This document shows, piece after piece, positions 30,233-41,154 of a DNA stretch of 64,000 nt. The DNA is from Lytechinus pictus. Lineage: Eukaryota; Echinodermata; Echinoidea; Temnopleuroida; Toxopneustidae. The stretch's first letter is position 1; each line of letters starts with the position of its first letter. Position numbers and translations under genes: made by a program. The DNA lies in assembly GCF_037042905.1 (NCBI RefSeq), contig NC_087262.1:7216001-7280000 (forward strand), read 5' to 3'. The notes below the pieces were generated by a model, which was not told the origin of the DNA, searched no databases, and saw nothing but the letters and a program-made list of their open reading frames with translations.

Positions 30233-33200
30233 TTAAGGTTTGATCCTTGTTTCGGCCATTTCTTTGTAGTAGTCTGCTGTGGCGTCTATAGCCTTGATTG
30301 TGTCCGGGGTCATCTCTGATCGAGGAAGCTTTGGTTTCGATGCTCGGAATTCAGAACTTTCAAAGGCTATCTTGTGGACAAGACGTATAGTGCCATCCGC
30401 TCTGGTCCCGGACATGGGAAATATACACCGCCAAGTCTTCACTATGTCTGGACTAGCATCCCACTGGAGATACTTAGCATCCCAGGGCATTCCACAAGCT
30501 TCAAAGTACTTCGGAAGCATATCCGCAGGATTGGCCAACAGTTCGTCGACATCAATGACCACAGGGTTTGGGTCAAAGTTCTCCTTGGCGTGCTTCCAGA
30601 GGTCATATTGGCATTTGTAGGTGTAGCCTGGCATCATGAACGGCACATCTGTGGTCATGTCGAAGGTGTCAGGGTCGACAGGTTTCCTTCCCGGCATTGG
30701 CATCTCGGCAACCTGTGTTATCAGAAGGGTTCTCCAGGAAGGGAACATCCGCTCAGGATCACGGATCAGAAACGTGTGTTTGTAACCTGCCTCTTTCTTG
30801 GGTAAGAGATCTAGGTACCCTGTGACGCCATACGCCATGTCCTTGATGAATGTAGGTTTGTCGGCCGGTTGACTTTCAAGCTGTTGCCTTATCCCATCGC
30901 GCCTAAAAAAAAATCAAGAATAAAAAAAAATAACTCAGGAAATCAAAAGGGAAATAATAATTTCAATACCTTTAAAAATCGAGGATCGTAATAATAAGTA
31001 CTGCGTTTATCTGAAATCATGTATGATATTTACTCGTTGAACACCTTTTCGAGGAAGAGGGTGAAAACAAGAAAAAAAAAGAAAAAGAAAGAGAAGAAAA
31101 GAAGAAGAAGAAGAATAAGAAGATGATGATGATGAAGAAAAAGACGACGACGAAGAAGAAGAAGAAGATGGAGAAAAACAAGCAGACGAAGAAGAAGAAT
31201 GATAATAATAATAATGATAATAATAGTAAAAATAATAAGAAGAATAAGAAAAAGAATGCAGCGTACGTTTTTTTAAAGACAATATTACCCAAAATGTATT
31301 CTATACTATAGATGTATAAACAATATTGCTTGTTTAACATTTTTTTAAACAATAGCTGTTAGATTGACGTGCTTAAACAAAGTCTTTAACATTCGTTTAA
31401 GATATATGTACTGTAAATGAATAATTTCAGACAGAAAATCAACCCAGTGATCTCGTTCCCAATGTAGTTGACCGCCGCGAGTCTTTATTTAAAAAATAAA
31501 TGCAAGAATAATACCGGCACGTATTCATCAAATTCAGATCGATGGCCATTTGGTGAGTAGAGACCTTTGAAAGATGGTTGAAATTAATATTCTAAATAAA
31601 TCTTTCAGTGAAGTTATAGGCCCAATATCTTTAATGTTTGGTGTTTTGTTAAATTTATCAATCGTGGTTTTCATCAAATATAGAAGAGCCTCTCTCTTGT
31701 ACCAGTGGCATAATTGATTTAAATTGATGATTTACAATTCCCACAGGTATGATAGGGATAATGTGTGTTTCACTATAGTGCACGGCGAATAGAAACGTTT
31801 AAATAAGAACTTTAATGAAATTTACTTTAATGAAATGAAAATTACAAATGAGTTTTTAAAAAGGAACGACAAATGAAGGCCAATTATAATTGATCACCCA
31901 AAACCATTGGTGTACAGATGGGGGGGGGGGGGGGTTCACGACCAAGAAAAATAGAAAAGGAAGGGGATAAGGGTGAAACATGATATCATTTTTCTGAATA
32001 TCATGCCAAAATCCATCATAAACTTGCATTTTGTGATAACAATGAATGTCGAAATTTTTGCTAGCTCACTTCGATCGCTCGCCTCTTCCAATTACGCGAT
32101 ACGCCATATCAAGCCCACTAAAATTATTTGGCTCATTACGTCACTGCCCAAAAAAATAATCACGTTAATAATAACGCAGCATTGATTTTCTTTATCAAAG
32201 CAGCAAAATAAAAATAATAGTAATAAAAACACCTTATGATAAATTTATAATTTATTCAATCTGGGCATGTATTCGATTATTCAGTGATGAATCGTGTTTC
32301 GTACACAAAGCTGATCAAAGTCGACAAATTAAATGAAAGATATAGAACATCATGCCTTGCGTTAGTTTAACATCGGCAGTAATTATCAACTGAATATCAA
32401 CAAAATGTTGGTACTTTTGAACAAATATTTGCCACTTTTAACTTTAGGATCTGGGCATGTATTAAACAAAATAAGTAAAACCACATTTTTTTGGAAAGAA
32501 GGAATTAGAGCAATAGTGTTGAAAAGGTGGTTTAGAGATTGGGGTAAATGTCCCTTTATCGTGACTTCGTCTTATACGATAACAAAATTAAGAATCATTT
32601 CAACCCCACGGCCGATGTGATAGAAAGCTTTCGAAAATAGGACGGACACTGTGAGATAAACAACTACCTCTGCGCATGCTCAGAAATCAAGGTTACCTAC
32701 ATTAGGGGGGCGTTTCATGAAAGGACTTGTCGGACGTTTTATCCGACAAGTCCCATTTTATCCGACAGTTACCATAGTAACAGTACCTCTCAGCCAATCA
32801 ACATCAGAGAAAGATGTCAGATCTGACAACTTGTCGGATGAAAATGTTGATGAAACACTCCCCAGGACTGAGCATGCGCATCGATTTGTTTTGGGGGGAG
32901 GGGGGGGGGATTTTGAATGTTCCATTCACTATGATTTCGGTCATTCATTCGAAATTTCCATGAACAATATTATATTATAAAGTATCTAAAGTACCGAGAT
33001 TCGGATATAAACTAAATTCAGATGAAGAAAGCTATTTTAACTGTAACTGTTTAAAAATTCCTTTGAAATATACTTACAACATTAGTGACACGTCCATCTT
33101 TTCTGGCATGAAAGCGTGTTCCATGGGAGAGCCTTTCATCATGGCTTTTATTGGACCTAAGAACGCCTGCGGGTCAAAATCACCACAGCTCCTCGGAAGA

Positions 33201-34032
33201 GGAACGCCCATTGCTTTCAGCGTAAAGTCTTGAAAGAAGGCTAGACAGTAGGGCTCAAACCATACCTTAAACATGTTTAAATGAAAATAATGAATGGTTC
33301 ATTGGGATTTTGATATGAAGAGGCGTTTCTACTTTACTCCATATTTTGAGATTAATGATACATTGTCTTGGGTAAAGCATATTTTGTTGAACCTATTCCA
33401 AATAATAAACATCTGCAAATCATTACTGTTTAATAGTTAAAAAAATAAAAATAAGCGAGAGTTCACATCTCAAGCTGCGAGTGAATCCAAAATAAAGCAT
33501 TTCCCTCACCTTTCTATCATTTGGATAACCTGAAAGTATATTGTCAATATAATTACGGTCTTTATCATTATTTTTTTATCGTTTTTTATTATTTATATCA
33601 TCAATATCAACACGTATAATAATCGTCATGGTTGTTATTGCCATTGATATTCATCCTTTTTTGTTTTCTTTTTCTTCTTCTTTTACCCATTCGTCTCTTT
33701 TCTTTTTCTTTTCTTATTATTCATTTAATACCACCTTCTTCATCGTCATCACCATCATCATCACCATGTCATCATCATCTTCTTATTCTTATTCTTCATC
33801 ATCAGCAGCAGTAGCAGCGGCATCAGCATCATCATTTTTATCATCATCATCATCATCATCTGCACCACCACCACCTTAATCAGGCACTTATAATTATAAT
33901 CTTCATCACCATCTTCATTATATTAATACTTACCTCTGCGTTATCAATAAAACTGAAACACTTAGCTATGGCAGTCGATATCGAACGTGGTACACACCAC
34001 ATGATGACCCGGAAGGGTTTTGAATCAGACAT
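30233..34032 (-). CDS. Sulfotransferase-like P-loop protein, copy B (complete, 3 exons)
   Basis: Exon 1 is 34032-33934 (99 bp), exon 2 33265-33078 (188 bp) and exon 3 30902-30233 (670 bp, TAA stop). The junctions are GAG|GTAAGT, TTAAG|GTATGG, ATGTT|GTAAG and TTTTAG|GCGCG; phases 0 and 2 close to exactly 318 codons. The protein starts MSDSKPFRVIMW. PRSISTA at 15-21 is the 5'-phosphosulfate loop. HTFLIRDPERMFPSW at 138-152 places R143 and S151 eight apart, as in the 3'-phosphate-binding motif of PAPS sulfotransferases. No signal peptide or membrane segment is seen, so it is probably cytosolic. Such proteins transfer sulfate from PAPS to small molecules or carbohydrates; the substrate is unknown. 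The genome label branched-chain aminotransferase-like, common for sea urchin relatives, is not supported by these motifs. Intron 2 (2.2 kb) holds a GAA tract and two MITEs. The paralogue is copy A. Confidence 0.92.
31068..31260. repeat. GAA/AAT low-complexity tract in intron 2
   Basis: A/G-rich repeats (GAAGAAGAA, GATGATGAT, AATAATAAT). The long Ser- or Phe-rich frames on the opposite strand are artefacts. Confidence 0.85.
31915..32165. mobile_element. GCTCGC-type MITE fragment in intron 2
   Basis: It begins TGGTGTACAGATGGGGG and runs to TACGTCACTGCCC. It shares with 48546-48925 the order G-run, ACGACCAAG, AAAAGGAA, CAAAATC.ATC, then GCTCACTTCGATCGCTCGCC. Confidence 0.6.
32705..32872. mobile_element. 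MITE present only in block B
   Basis: The left end GGGGGCGTTTCATGAAAGGA and the right end GATGAAACACTCCCC are inverted relatives, with ACTTGTCGGA/TCCGACAAG repeated inside. Block A has the flanks joined at about 137-142 (CTATATCAGGACTGAGC). It lies in intron 2 of gene B. Confidence 0.8.
33690..33895. repeat. CAT/CTT microsatellite in intron 1 of copy B
   Basis: (CAT)n, (CTT)n and (CAGCAG) repeats homologous to 1010-1105. Ser-rich frames are artefacts. Confidence 0.85.
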
Positions 34033-35504
34033 CTTGTAGTAAAGGGGGCGGGGGGGGGGGGGAGAAAGAGAGTGAATAGACAATAGAGACGGTAAGACTG
34101 AAATAATCAACACAAAAGCAAATGCCCTGGGAACGATTTATTTTTCCACAAGGGGTGCTGGTTTAAATTTGACAAGCAAAAAACAAAGTTTCACTACAAA
34201 ATAAAGCTGATTTTGGTCTAGGAAAAATCTGACAAAAAGGGGTGATTTTGGTTAAATTTCTGCTATTTAGCATACCTACCAGATTTCCAGGGGGTGCTGC
34301 CTATGGTGAATGATACATGCAACATCTCCCACTCAGCCAAATCTTGTGTGCTTCAGCACCCCCGCTTCCCAGGGCCTGACATAAGCATGAGGGGCATAAT
34401 ATGTTCATATTTTTACTAGATTAGTAAGAGACAAAATGTGAACACAAGTGTGGGTCAGGTTTTCAGTGTATAGGTGTTCTCAAATATATTTCTGACAGTT
34501 TTTGAAATTAAAGTCCTAACTGTTTCAGTATATTTTTTTTATCAGGAGCGCTGCCATGGTAATTTGATGCCCCCTTTTCACTTTTTTACAAATTCCCCTT
34601 TTCACTTATTTCTTCTTGCTTCTTGTTCTCCCCCTTTCTTTAATTTTTTTCCACAACTTGAAATGTCATGGGGTCAAGGGGGGGGGGGTGAAGGGTTGTT
34701 AGTCGCTCTCACCCCCTCCCTGTACAGCGTCGTCTACGCTGTGCAGTTGCGAAGTGTTATAGAATTTCAGGATTTGTATACCTATTACATGGAATTTATA
34801 ATGATAATATATTTAATTTTCATAAATTGATACGAGAAAGTGCATGTACCGTAAAGCATAATGGAAACGTTAATAATGTGTTTAATGAAAGTAGGCCTAT
34901 AGTGGATCATTAAGGGTCAGGGTCTGCAGCTTGAGTGGTGGTAATCATATCCAGACAGGGACGTATCCAGAATTTCTTAAACGGGCCGGGGGGGGGGCAT
35001 AGAAAATGTTACATTCTTATCAAAAGACAGATATCGTCCCCAAATTGGTAATTTTCTCTCTAAAAATAAAATGAAAATCTTAAGGGAGAAATCACAATAA
35101 AAGGAGGAAGGAGCACGTCATGCCTTTGAATAAAAAAGGGGCATGTGCTCTCGTGCCCCGTGGATAAGCCGGGCTTAGCTCGGCGTGCCTGGGTTTTGGC
35201 ATTCATGGTTAAGGTTTCCTTGGTTATATCCGGGGTGCGCGCATCCGGGGTCCGATGTTTAAATTCCGAGTTCAGAATGCAGGGAATGTAGTGAAAGCAA
35301 ACAATCCGGATCCCAGGTAAAAAAACTCGTGACGGTGACTCGACTATATCATGAATATCATACATTGTACCTACTTCAATTTATATTGTTTGTATAAGTT
35401 TCATTTGCAGCCATTTTATTTTGTTCTGTGAAAATGAAATAAAGCAAATTTGATATTTGAACATGGAGTTCGGAAGGAATACACGAGTTGTAAAATAATA
35501 ACTG

Positions 35505-35746
35505 CACTGCAAAAACTCTGGTGTTGATTTAACACCAGCCCGGAATCTATATATGTCCACACCAGAGAAGTGTTAAACAACACCAGTTTTGTTTTGGTCT
35601 AACACCAGATAGGTATTTATACAACACCAATTAGTATCAAAACAGCATCGGTTTGATTCCAAACTGGTTTCGTTTCAATACTTCTCTGGTGTGGACATAT
35701 TTAGATTCCGGGCTAGTGTTAAATCAACACCGGTGTTTTTGCAGTG
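35505..35746. mobile_element. Palindromic CACTGCAAAAAC MITE, block B only
   Basis: A near twin of 1643-1880 (same ends and the internal phrase CCCGGAATCTATATATGTCC) at a different place. Block A reads straight through at about 3367 (AATAATAAGTGGGTGA). The target duplication is not clean. Confidence 0.88.
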
Positions 35747-35911
35747 TGGGTGTGTCACATTATCTGTTTTCTTAGTGATTTATTCGTAAATTCGCTATTC
35801 GGAACATAGTAAGGAGGCATTTTATAAGCATGTAGGGTATGCACACAATATATGTTTCTATGTCAGGAAACCTTCTGACAACGTTTTAGGATGCCAAGAA
35901 AACGTATATGT

Positions 35912-36125
35912 ATTGCAAAAACACCGGTGTTGATTTGTTGAACACCAGCCCGGAATCTACATATTTCCACACTAGATCTAGAGCAGATGAAAGAACACCA
36001 GTTAGGAATCAAACCGATGCTGTTTTAATACTAATTGGTGTTGAAATAACACCTATCTGGTGTTGGACCACAACCTGGTGTGGATATAATATGTAGATTC
36101 TAGTGGTAAGTCAATACCGGAGTTT
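35912..36125. mobile_element. Diverged CACTGCAAAAAC-family MITE (block B)
   Basis: Orthologous to 3511-3695, thus older than the duplication. This copy keeps a longer right end (AATACCGGAGTTTCAAGGTA). Confidence 0.75.
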
Positions 36126-36129
36126 CAAG

Positions 36130-36620
36130 GTACATCTCGACTTAAAACAAACGGATGAAGATGGTGAGAAGGAGGAAAAAGGAAGGGGATGGGGGGATAA
36201 GGGGGAACAGAGGGAAAGAGGAGGAGGAGGTGGAGAAGGGTAGGAGGAAAAACAGAATGAGAACATGAAGAAGAAAAAAAGGGGAGGAAGATAAAGCGAA
36301 AGATGGAGATTGAACAGGATGAGAACACGGGGAACTACATTGATGAGGAGTAGGAGGAGAAAAGTGGAAAAGAAGGGACGAAACGAGGGAGAAGGGGGTC
36401 GAAGAGTCAGAGGATGAGGTAGGTAATTAGGAGGAAGAGAAAGCTGGAGTATGATCGATGTGGAGTAAAGGCCGGTTGACGGGAGGACGAAAAGAAAGAG
36501 GAGGATGATGAGGAGAATAATGATTGTGCCATCTGATCAGGAGGACTGGGTAAGATGGGGAGGGGGCGGGTGGCCAGCGGGGTGGGGAGGAGGGACACGA
36601 GGGGGCAGTTATAGGGGTAA
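36130..36620. repeat. Purine-rich low-complexity tract
   Basis: GGA/GAA-rich, with the counterpart at 3700-4085. No gene. Confidence 0.8.
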
Positions 36621-36859
36621 GAGGATCATGAGCTTAGGGATCGAGGCCGAGTAAGCGGGAATTTCAAATACCTTTGCTGCTTTCAAAATACCTTACTGGA
36701 TACAGAGATAATACACAGTACATGGGGAAAGGGAACCACTTGAAAACTTTATAAGTCATACCTTATAAACTTTGTAGGTCTCATTCCTTTCTAAACTCAA
36801 ACTTACTAATATCGCCAAGCATTGATTAATAATGCATATTATGAATCAATTAGACTTAC

Positions 36860-37010
36860 CTTAAATCGTCGAAGTCTTGCTGTTGAACGAGATTCTACTG
36901 CAACGGGCTAACAAATGGAGCTGCTTGGAGAGAGTTATGACTCACTGACTGTGGGAATACGGTATATAGTGAATGTAATATTACTGTGGCTTTAAAAGGT
37001 GTGTTCGTGA
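36860..37010 (-). other. Candidate 5'UTR exon of sulfotransferase copy B
   Basis: On the minus strand it ends CGACGATTTAAG|GTAAGT. The sequence and donor are conserved with 5685-5830. It would splice to the AG directly before the ATG at 34032. The transcription start is not determined. Confidence 0.5.
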
Positions 37011-37803
37011 TCAGAACCAGGCCAAAGACAGCGCGTATGTACCCTGTGCAGTTGAACCTTAAAGGTCAAGTCTTCTGACCTTACAACAGGCCCGGGGAAC
37101 AGGTTGATTCGAATGAATGGAGGAAAGCCCAGGCCAAAGAGTTATTTAATATTATCAACATAATAAAATGCAATAAAATGTTAACGATGGGCAGGATCGA
37201 CATTCTTCAGTTATTTCTTATAAATCAATTAACATCCCAATATATCCATGAGTCCAGGAAACGTTTTTGTAAAAGGTTTTGCAAGTAAAAAAGGGGGCAA
37301 ATATGGTCGGGGGAAAAAGGTCAAATCAAGAGATACAGTACAGTTTTAGCATGAAAAGCTTAATTTGTGATAGATTTTGTCAATATTTTTACAAAATAAG
37401 TATCGTATTTCACCCTTTTCCTTTTCTGTTCTTTGTCTTTCTCTTTTTGTATTTTTTCGTGGCACCTTTTTTTTTTTGGGGGGGGGGGGGCATGGACCCA
37501 AACTCCCCAATTTATTGGCTATATTATTTACAAATTAAATGGTTTGCCAAAATACTTCCTTCCGTTCAAAATTTTTGTTTACATCTGCTCACAAACAGTT
37601 TGGCTATATCGGATAAGTTCCGGGGGGGGGTAGTAAATTAAAGGAAAGTGTCAAAAATAGTTATCTTTTTTTTTTTTTAAAGAAGAAATAACAAAGGAAT
37701 GGAAAAAGGGAACAAATAACAGGGGTCAGTGGCCGGGTGGCCGGGAGGGGGGGGGGGGCATGAGCCAAAAAAATCCCGTTTACAGTTTATCATGGCATGA
37801 ACG

Positions 37804-38203
37804 GGCAGTGGCGTACTGAGGGAAAATTTTGAGGGGTCCAGATATGGTGTATCGCGCAAACAATTATAACAAAAAAAAGAGTAAGCGAGCGAGCAAATAA
37901 ATGGGCGAAGCTCTATGCTGCAGAGGATGATTGGAAAAAAAAGAAAAAATAGGGAGGGGGCACAGTATGACAGGTGGCATAAAATTGCTTAATATAAGTC
38001 CAAAGCGCGCGAAGCGAGCGAGAACAGAAATCTAATGAGAATCTAACTTTGAGATAGATTTTGACATGATATTCAGAAAATAACATCATATCTTACACTT
38101 TTCCTCTGCTTTTTTTCTCTTTCTTTCCTCTTTTTCTATTTTTTTGCTTGGGTGTAGAACTTTGGGGGCCATGGCCCAAACCCTTCCATCTGTAGGCCAC
38201 TGC
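37804..38203. mobile_element. GCGAGCG-type MITE, short version
   Basis: The left end GCAGTGGCGTACTGAGGG and the right end CATCTGTAGGCCACTGC are inverted relatives. Inside are AGTAAGCGAGCGAGC and GCGCGCGAAGCGAGCGAG, then a pyrimidine tract. It is the counterpart of the expanded element at 28266-29712. Confidence 0.65.
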
Positions 38204-38640
38204 TATGCGGGTGGGGTCCGGGACGGACCCCCGGAACCTTTTGATATTAAAGCAATTTTAAATCTTACATAGCTGGCGGCTATTCTTAATCAAATCGCGG
38301 ATATTTTCATATAGCTTTTACGCAACACATTAATTCAGCACAGTTGCTAAATAAACCAAATATTTTGAGGGGGAAAGACATAGCAAATGTGGGAAAATTT
38401 GTAAAAAGTCACCAGCGAGCGAAGCGAACCAGAAAACATTGGCTTTTATTAATTTAAATTAATAAATTAATTCATAATTATGTGATATATTTTTACATTA
38501 TATTCAGCAAATAACTAACATATCATATTTCATTGTTTTCCATTCATTTCATTTCGTTGCCTCGTTCGTTTTCTTTTATTTCCCCTTGGCTGTGGAACCA
38601 GCACCCCCCGCCCTCTGTACGCCAGTGCTTCAACGTAAAT
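38204..38640. mobile_element. Related GCGAGCGAAGCGA repeat fragment
   Basis: It repeats the same order as the previous element: CCAGCGAGCGAAGCGAACC at 38411, then a pyrimidine tract and the end phrase CTCTGTACGCCAGTGCTTC at 38613-38631. No gene. Confidence 0.5.
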
Positions 38641-39006
38641 TTTAATGCAGGAAGGGTCCATACAGGGGGCCCTTTATAGCCCTTTGAAGGTTACAGAGTA
38701 AGAGCCCCTATTGCATGAGGTCTGGAGCATAGTCCCCAGCTACATGTAGCTTTGGAGATTTAGCCAAAGTAAGCATACACGGGCTTTTTACGGAAAATCT
38801 TGCCAGCCTAAAAATTTTGTAGCATTTTTACATCCCGGGCTTCACATTATCTTCAAATCGTACAGAACTGCATTTTCTATAAAGTCCATTCACCTTTGTT
38901 AATCACAGTCATGTTTTCAAATATTTCTAAGCGTACGAACATTTCCTGTTTTTTAACACTTTTTGACATGTACTTATACGCGCATTCCAAAGCTCCACGT
39001 CTTATA

Positions 39007-39765
39007 CCCCTTTCATAAACCCAATAAAACACAATTATGCGGCTAATAGCAGCATAATTTGGTCGTAAAATCAGAGGAGGACAAGAGTTATCCGCATTAT
39101 TCTGATGCTGCTATTATCCGCATAATAGCGGCATCGGGACAAGATTTTTACCCCTTTCATAAACCCAATAAAACATATCCTCCAATTAGCCGCCTAAGAG
39201 TAATGCGGATAATTCAATAAAAATTGCGTTCACAAACTCCATAAATTATTTTTACGAGCGCCCGTCCTGAAAAAGGCGGATAATCGTCATGACAACTGGA
39301 CACGCCCCCTCCAATGCGGTTGTGTTGGAAAAGGGTGACCTTGTGACCGCACCATGGCAATTATCCGCATTATTTGGAAATACGTTCATAAACTCAAAAT
39401 CTTGTCCCGATGCCGCTATTATGCGGATAATAGCAGCATCAGAATAATGCGGATAACTCTTGTCCTCCTCTGATTTTACGACCAAATTATGCTGCTATTA
39501 GCCGCATAATTGTGTTTTATTGGGTTTATGAACGTATTTCCAAATAATGCGGATAATTGCCATGGTGCGGTCACAAGGTCACCCTTTTCCAACACAACCG
39601 CATTGAGGGGGCGTGTCCAGTTGTCATGACGATTATCCGCCTTTTTCAGGACGGGCGCTCGTAAAAATAATTTATGGAGTTTGTGAACGCAATTTTTATT
39701 GAATTATCCGCATTACTCTTAGGCGGCTAATTGGAGGATATGTTTTATTGGGTTTATGAAAGGGG
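39007..39765. repeat. Interleaved inverted repeats, order X-Y-X'-Y'
   Basis: X (39007-39150) is the reverse complement of 39395-39532. Y (39151-39394) is the reverse complement of 39524-39765. X and Y each begin CCCCTTTCATAAACCCAATA, and the block ends with the complement of that phrase. The Y pair differs by about one base in 240; the X pair is also nearly identical. TTATCCGCATTAT-like palindromes recur inside. No ORF. The two pairs overlap in topology, so this is not a simple hairpin. Confidence 0.92.
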
Positions 39766-39769
39766 TATT

Positions 39770-40333
39770 ATAGACTTCTGAACAGCCAATCAAGTTTTAT
39801 TGACAATTTATCGACGAATGACAGCTTTTGTTTACGGTCAAAACACTTTTGTTCAACCAATCATTTCTAATCAAGGCGTGGCTTCATCTCGCAACTATTT
39901 CTTTAGAAACGCTTTTGCCTCACTTCTTCTTGTGATCTTGAGGAGTCAACTTCGTGGTCTGAAGAAAGTCGCTCAACCTCGTGGTTTTATAACTTAACCA
40001 TTCTTGGATTTATATACACCCCATACTTGGATTTATACACTTGGATGTTTATATATTGGTGTTATATAGTTCTGCATTTCTACTTCAATTTTACATCTGT
40101 GGACATACCTGTGGATTATTTTATTTGCGTTTTCTGTGTGCCATACTGAGCTTCATTTTGTTCTTTTTCGCCGTCAAGATAACGCGACAAGTTTTCTGTT
40201 AATTATGCTGGAATTGTGCAATAACTTTGGACTTCACTTTCGCAGTGATACATCTTCGCGGTCATCAACTACAGCTCTAGTCGCAATTCGCTTTACGCCC
40301 TCGGACTTAATCGCATCGCTTTATAGCTCCATA
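39770..40333. other. Unassigned sequence
   Basis: No gene recognised. A CCAATCA motif occurs at 39786-39792 and again at 39856-39862, but I found no promoter or exon to attach it to. Confidence 0.4.
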
Positions 40334-41152
40334 CAGTGCGTCCCACAAAAAACGAAACCGAGATTTATCGATGATTTATCATAACTTAATCATAAATACA
40401 ATAGACAAATGACCTACCATTTTAAAGCTCAGAATCTCCTCTTTCATTTAAAATTACTTACATTATTTCTCATTCACGCATGAGTGAGCAAAAACAATTT
40501 GAAGAGGGGATACCAAAAAGTTATTTGGCGGGCTGTATCTGGGTTTCAAAAAGAAAACCACATTTTTAAAAAGTTCAATATCTGCTCTTTAATTTGATAC
40601 CTCAATTACAGAAAATGGTAAAAAAAAAACAAAGTTCTGGTTATTTGAAATAAGGCTTGAATTTCAATAATTTCATAAAATGAAGAGGTTTTTCAGGCTA
40701 GCGTTCAAACTCACTCGACGCTCCGTTTTGTTGACGATCAGCCATGCATTAAGTCTTTTGTTAACCATGCGATAGCTTCTGTGGGAAACCGGTGAAAACA
40801 CGTTATTTAATGAAATTATGGAAATACAAGCATTGTTTCGAGGGACCATAACTTTTTTACTTCTTGACCAGTTTTTGTGATTAAGGTATCAAATAAAAGA
40901 GCAGATATTGAACTTTTTAGGCATGTGATTTTCTTTTTGAAATTCAGATACCCCCCGCCAAATGAGTTTTTGGTATCCATTCTTCAAATTGTTTTTGCTC
41001 ACTCATGCGTGAATGAGGAATAATCTAAGTGATATCAGCTGAAAGAGGAGATTCTGAGCTTTAAAATAGTAGGTCATTTGTCTATTGTATTTGTGAATAA
41101 GTTATGATAAATCATCGTTTAATCTCGGTTTCGTTTTTTCTGGGACGCACTG
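40334..41152. mobile_element. Foldback element with ~280-bp inverted arms
   Basis: The ends are CAGTGCGTCCCACAAAAAAC and the complement. Arms 40334-40615 and 40870-41152 are diverged inverted copies (for example CTCATTCACGCATGAGTGAG pairs with CTCACTCATGCGTGAATGAG), around a 250-bp centre. No transposase. Confidence 0.85.
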
Positions 41153-41154
41153 TC

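Larger units (their letters stand above)
32545..37950. repeat. Segmental duplication, block B
   Basis: It matches 1-5897 plus 27520-28430 in the same order and orientation. It lacks the insertions at 1643, 2542, 4200, 4666, 5906 and 8612 of block A and has its own at 32705 and 35505. The left limit is approximate. Confidence 0.88.

Noticed and set aside
30279..30805. Plus-strand frames of 113 and 143 codons
   Set aside because: They overlap exon 3 of the sulfotransferase-like gene, which has clear motifs and splice sites on the minus strand.
39787..40380. A small gene or promoter (CCAAT motifs, short frames)
   Set aside because: No frame has a domain or splice context; the motifs are too short to support a promoter.
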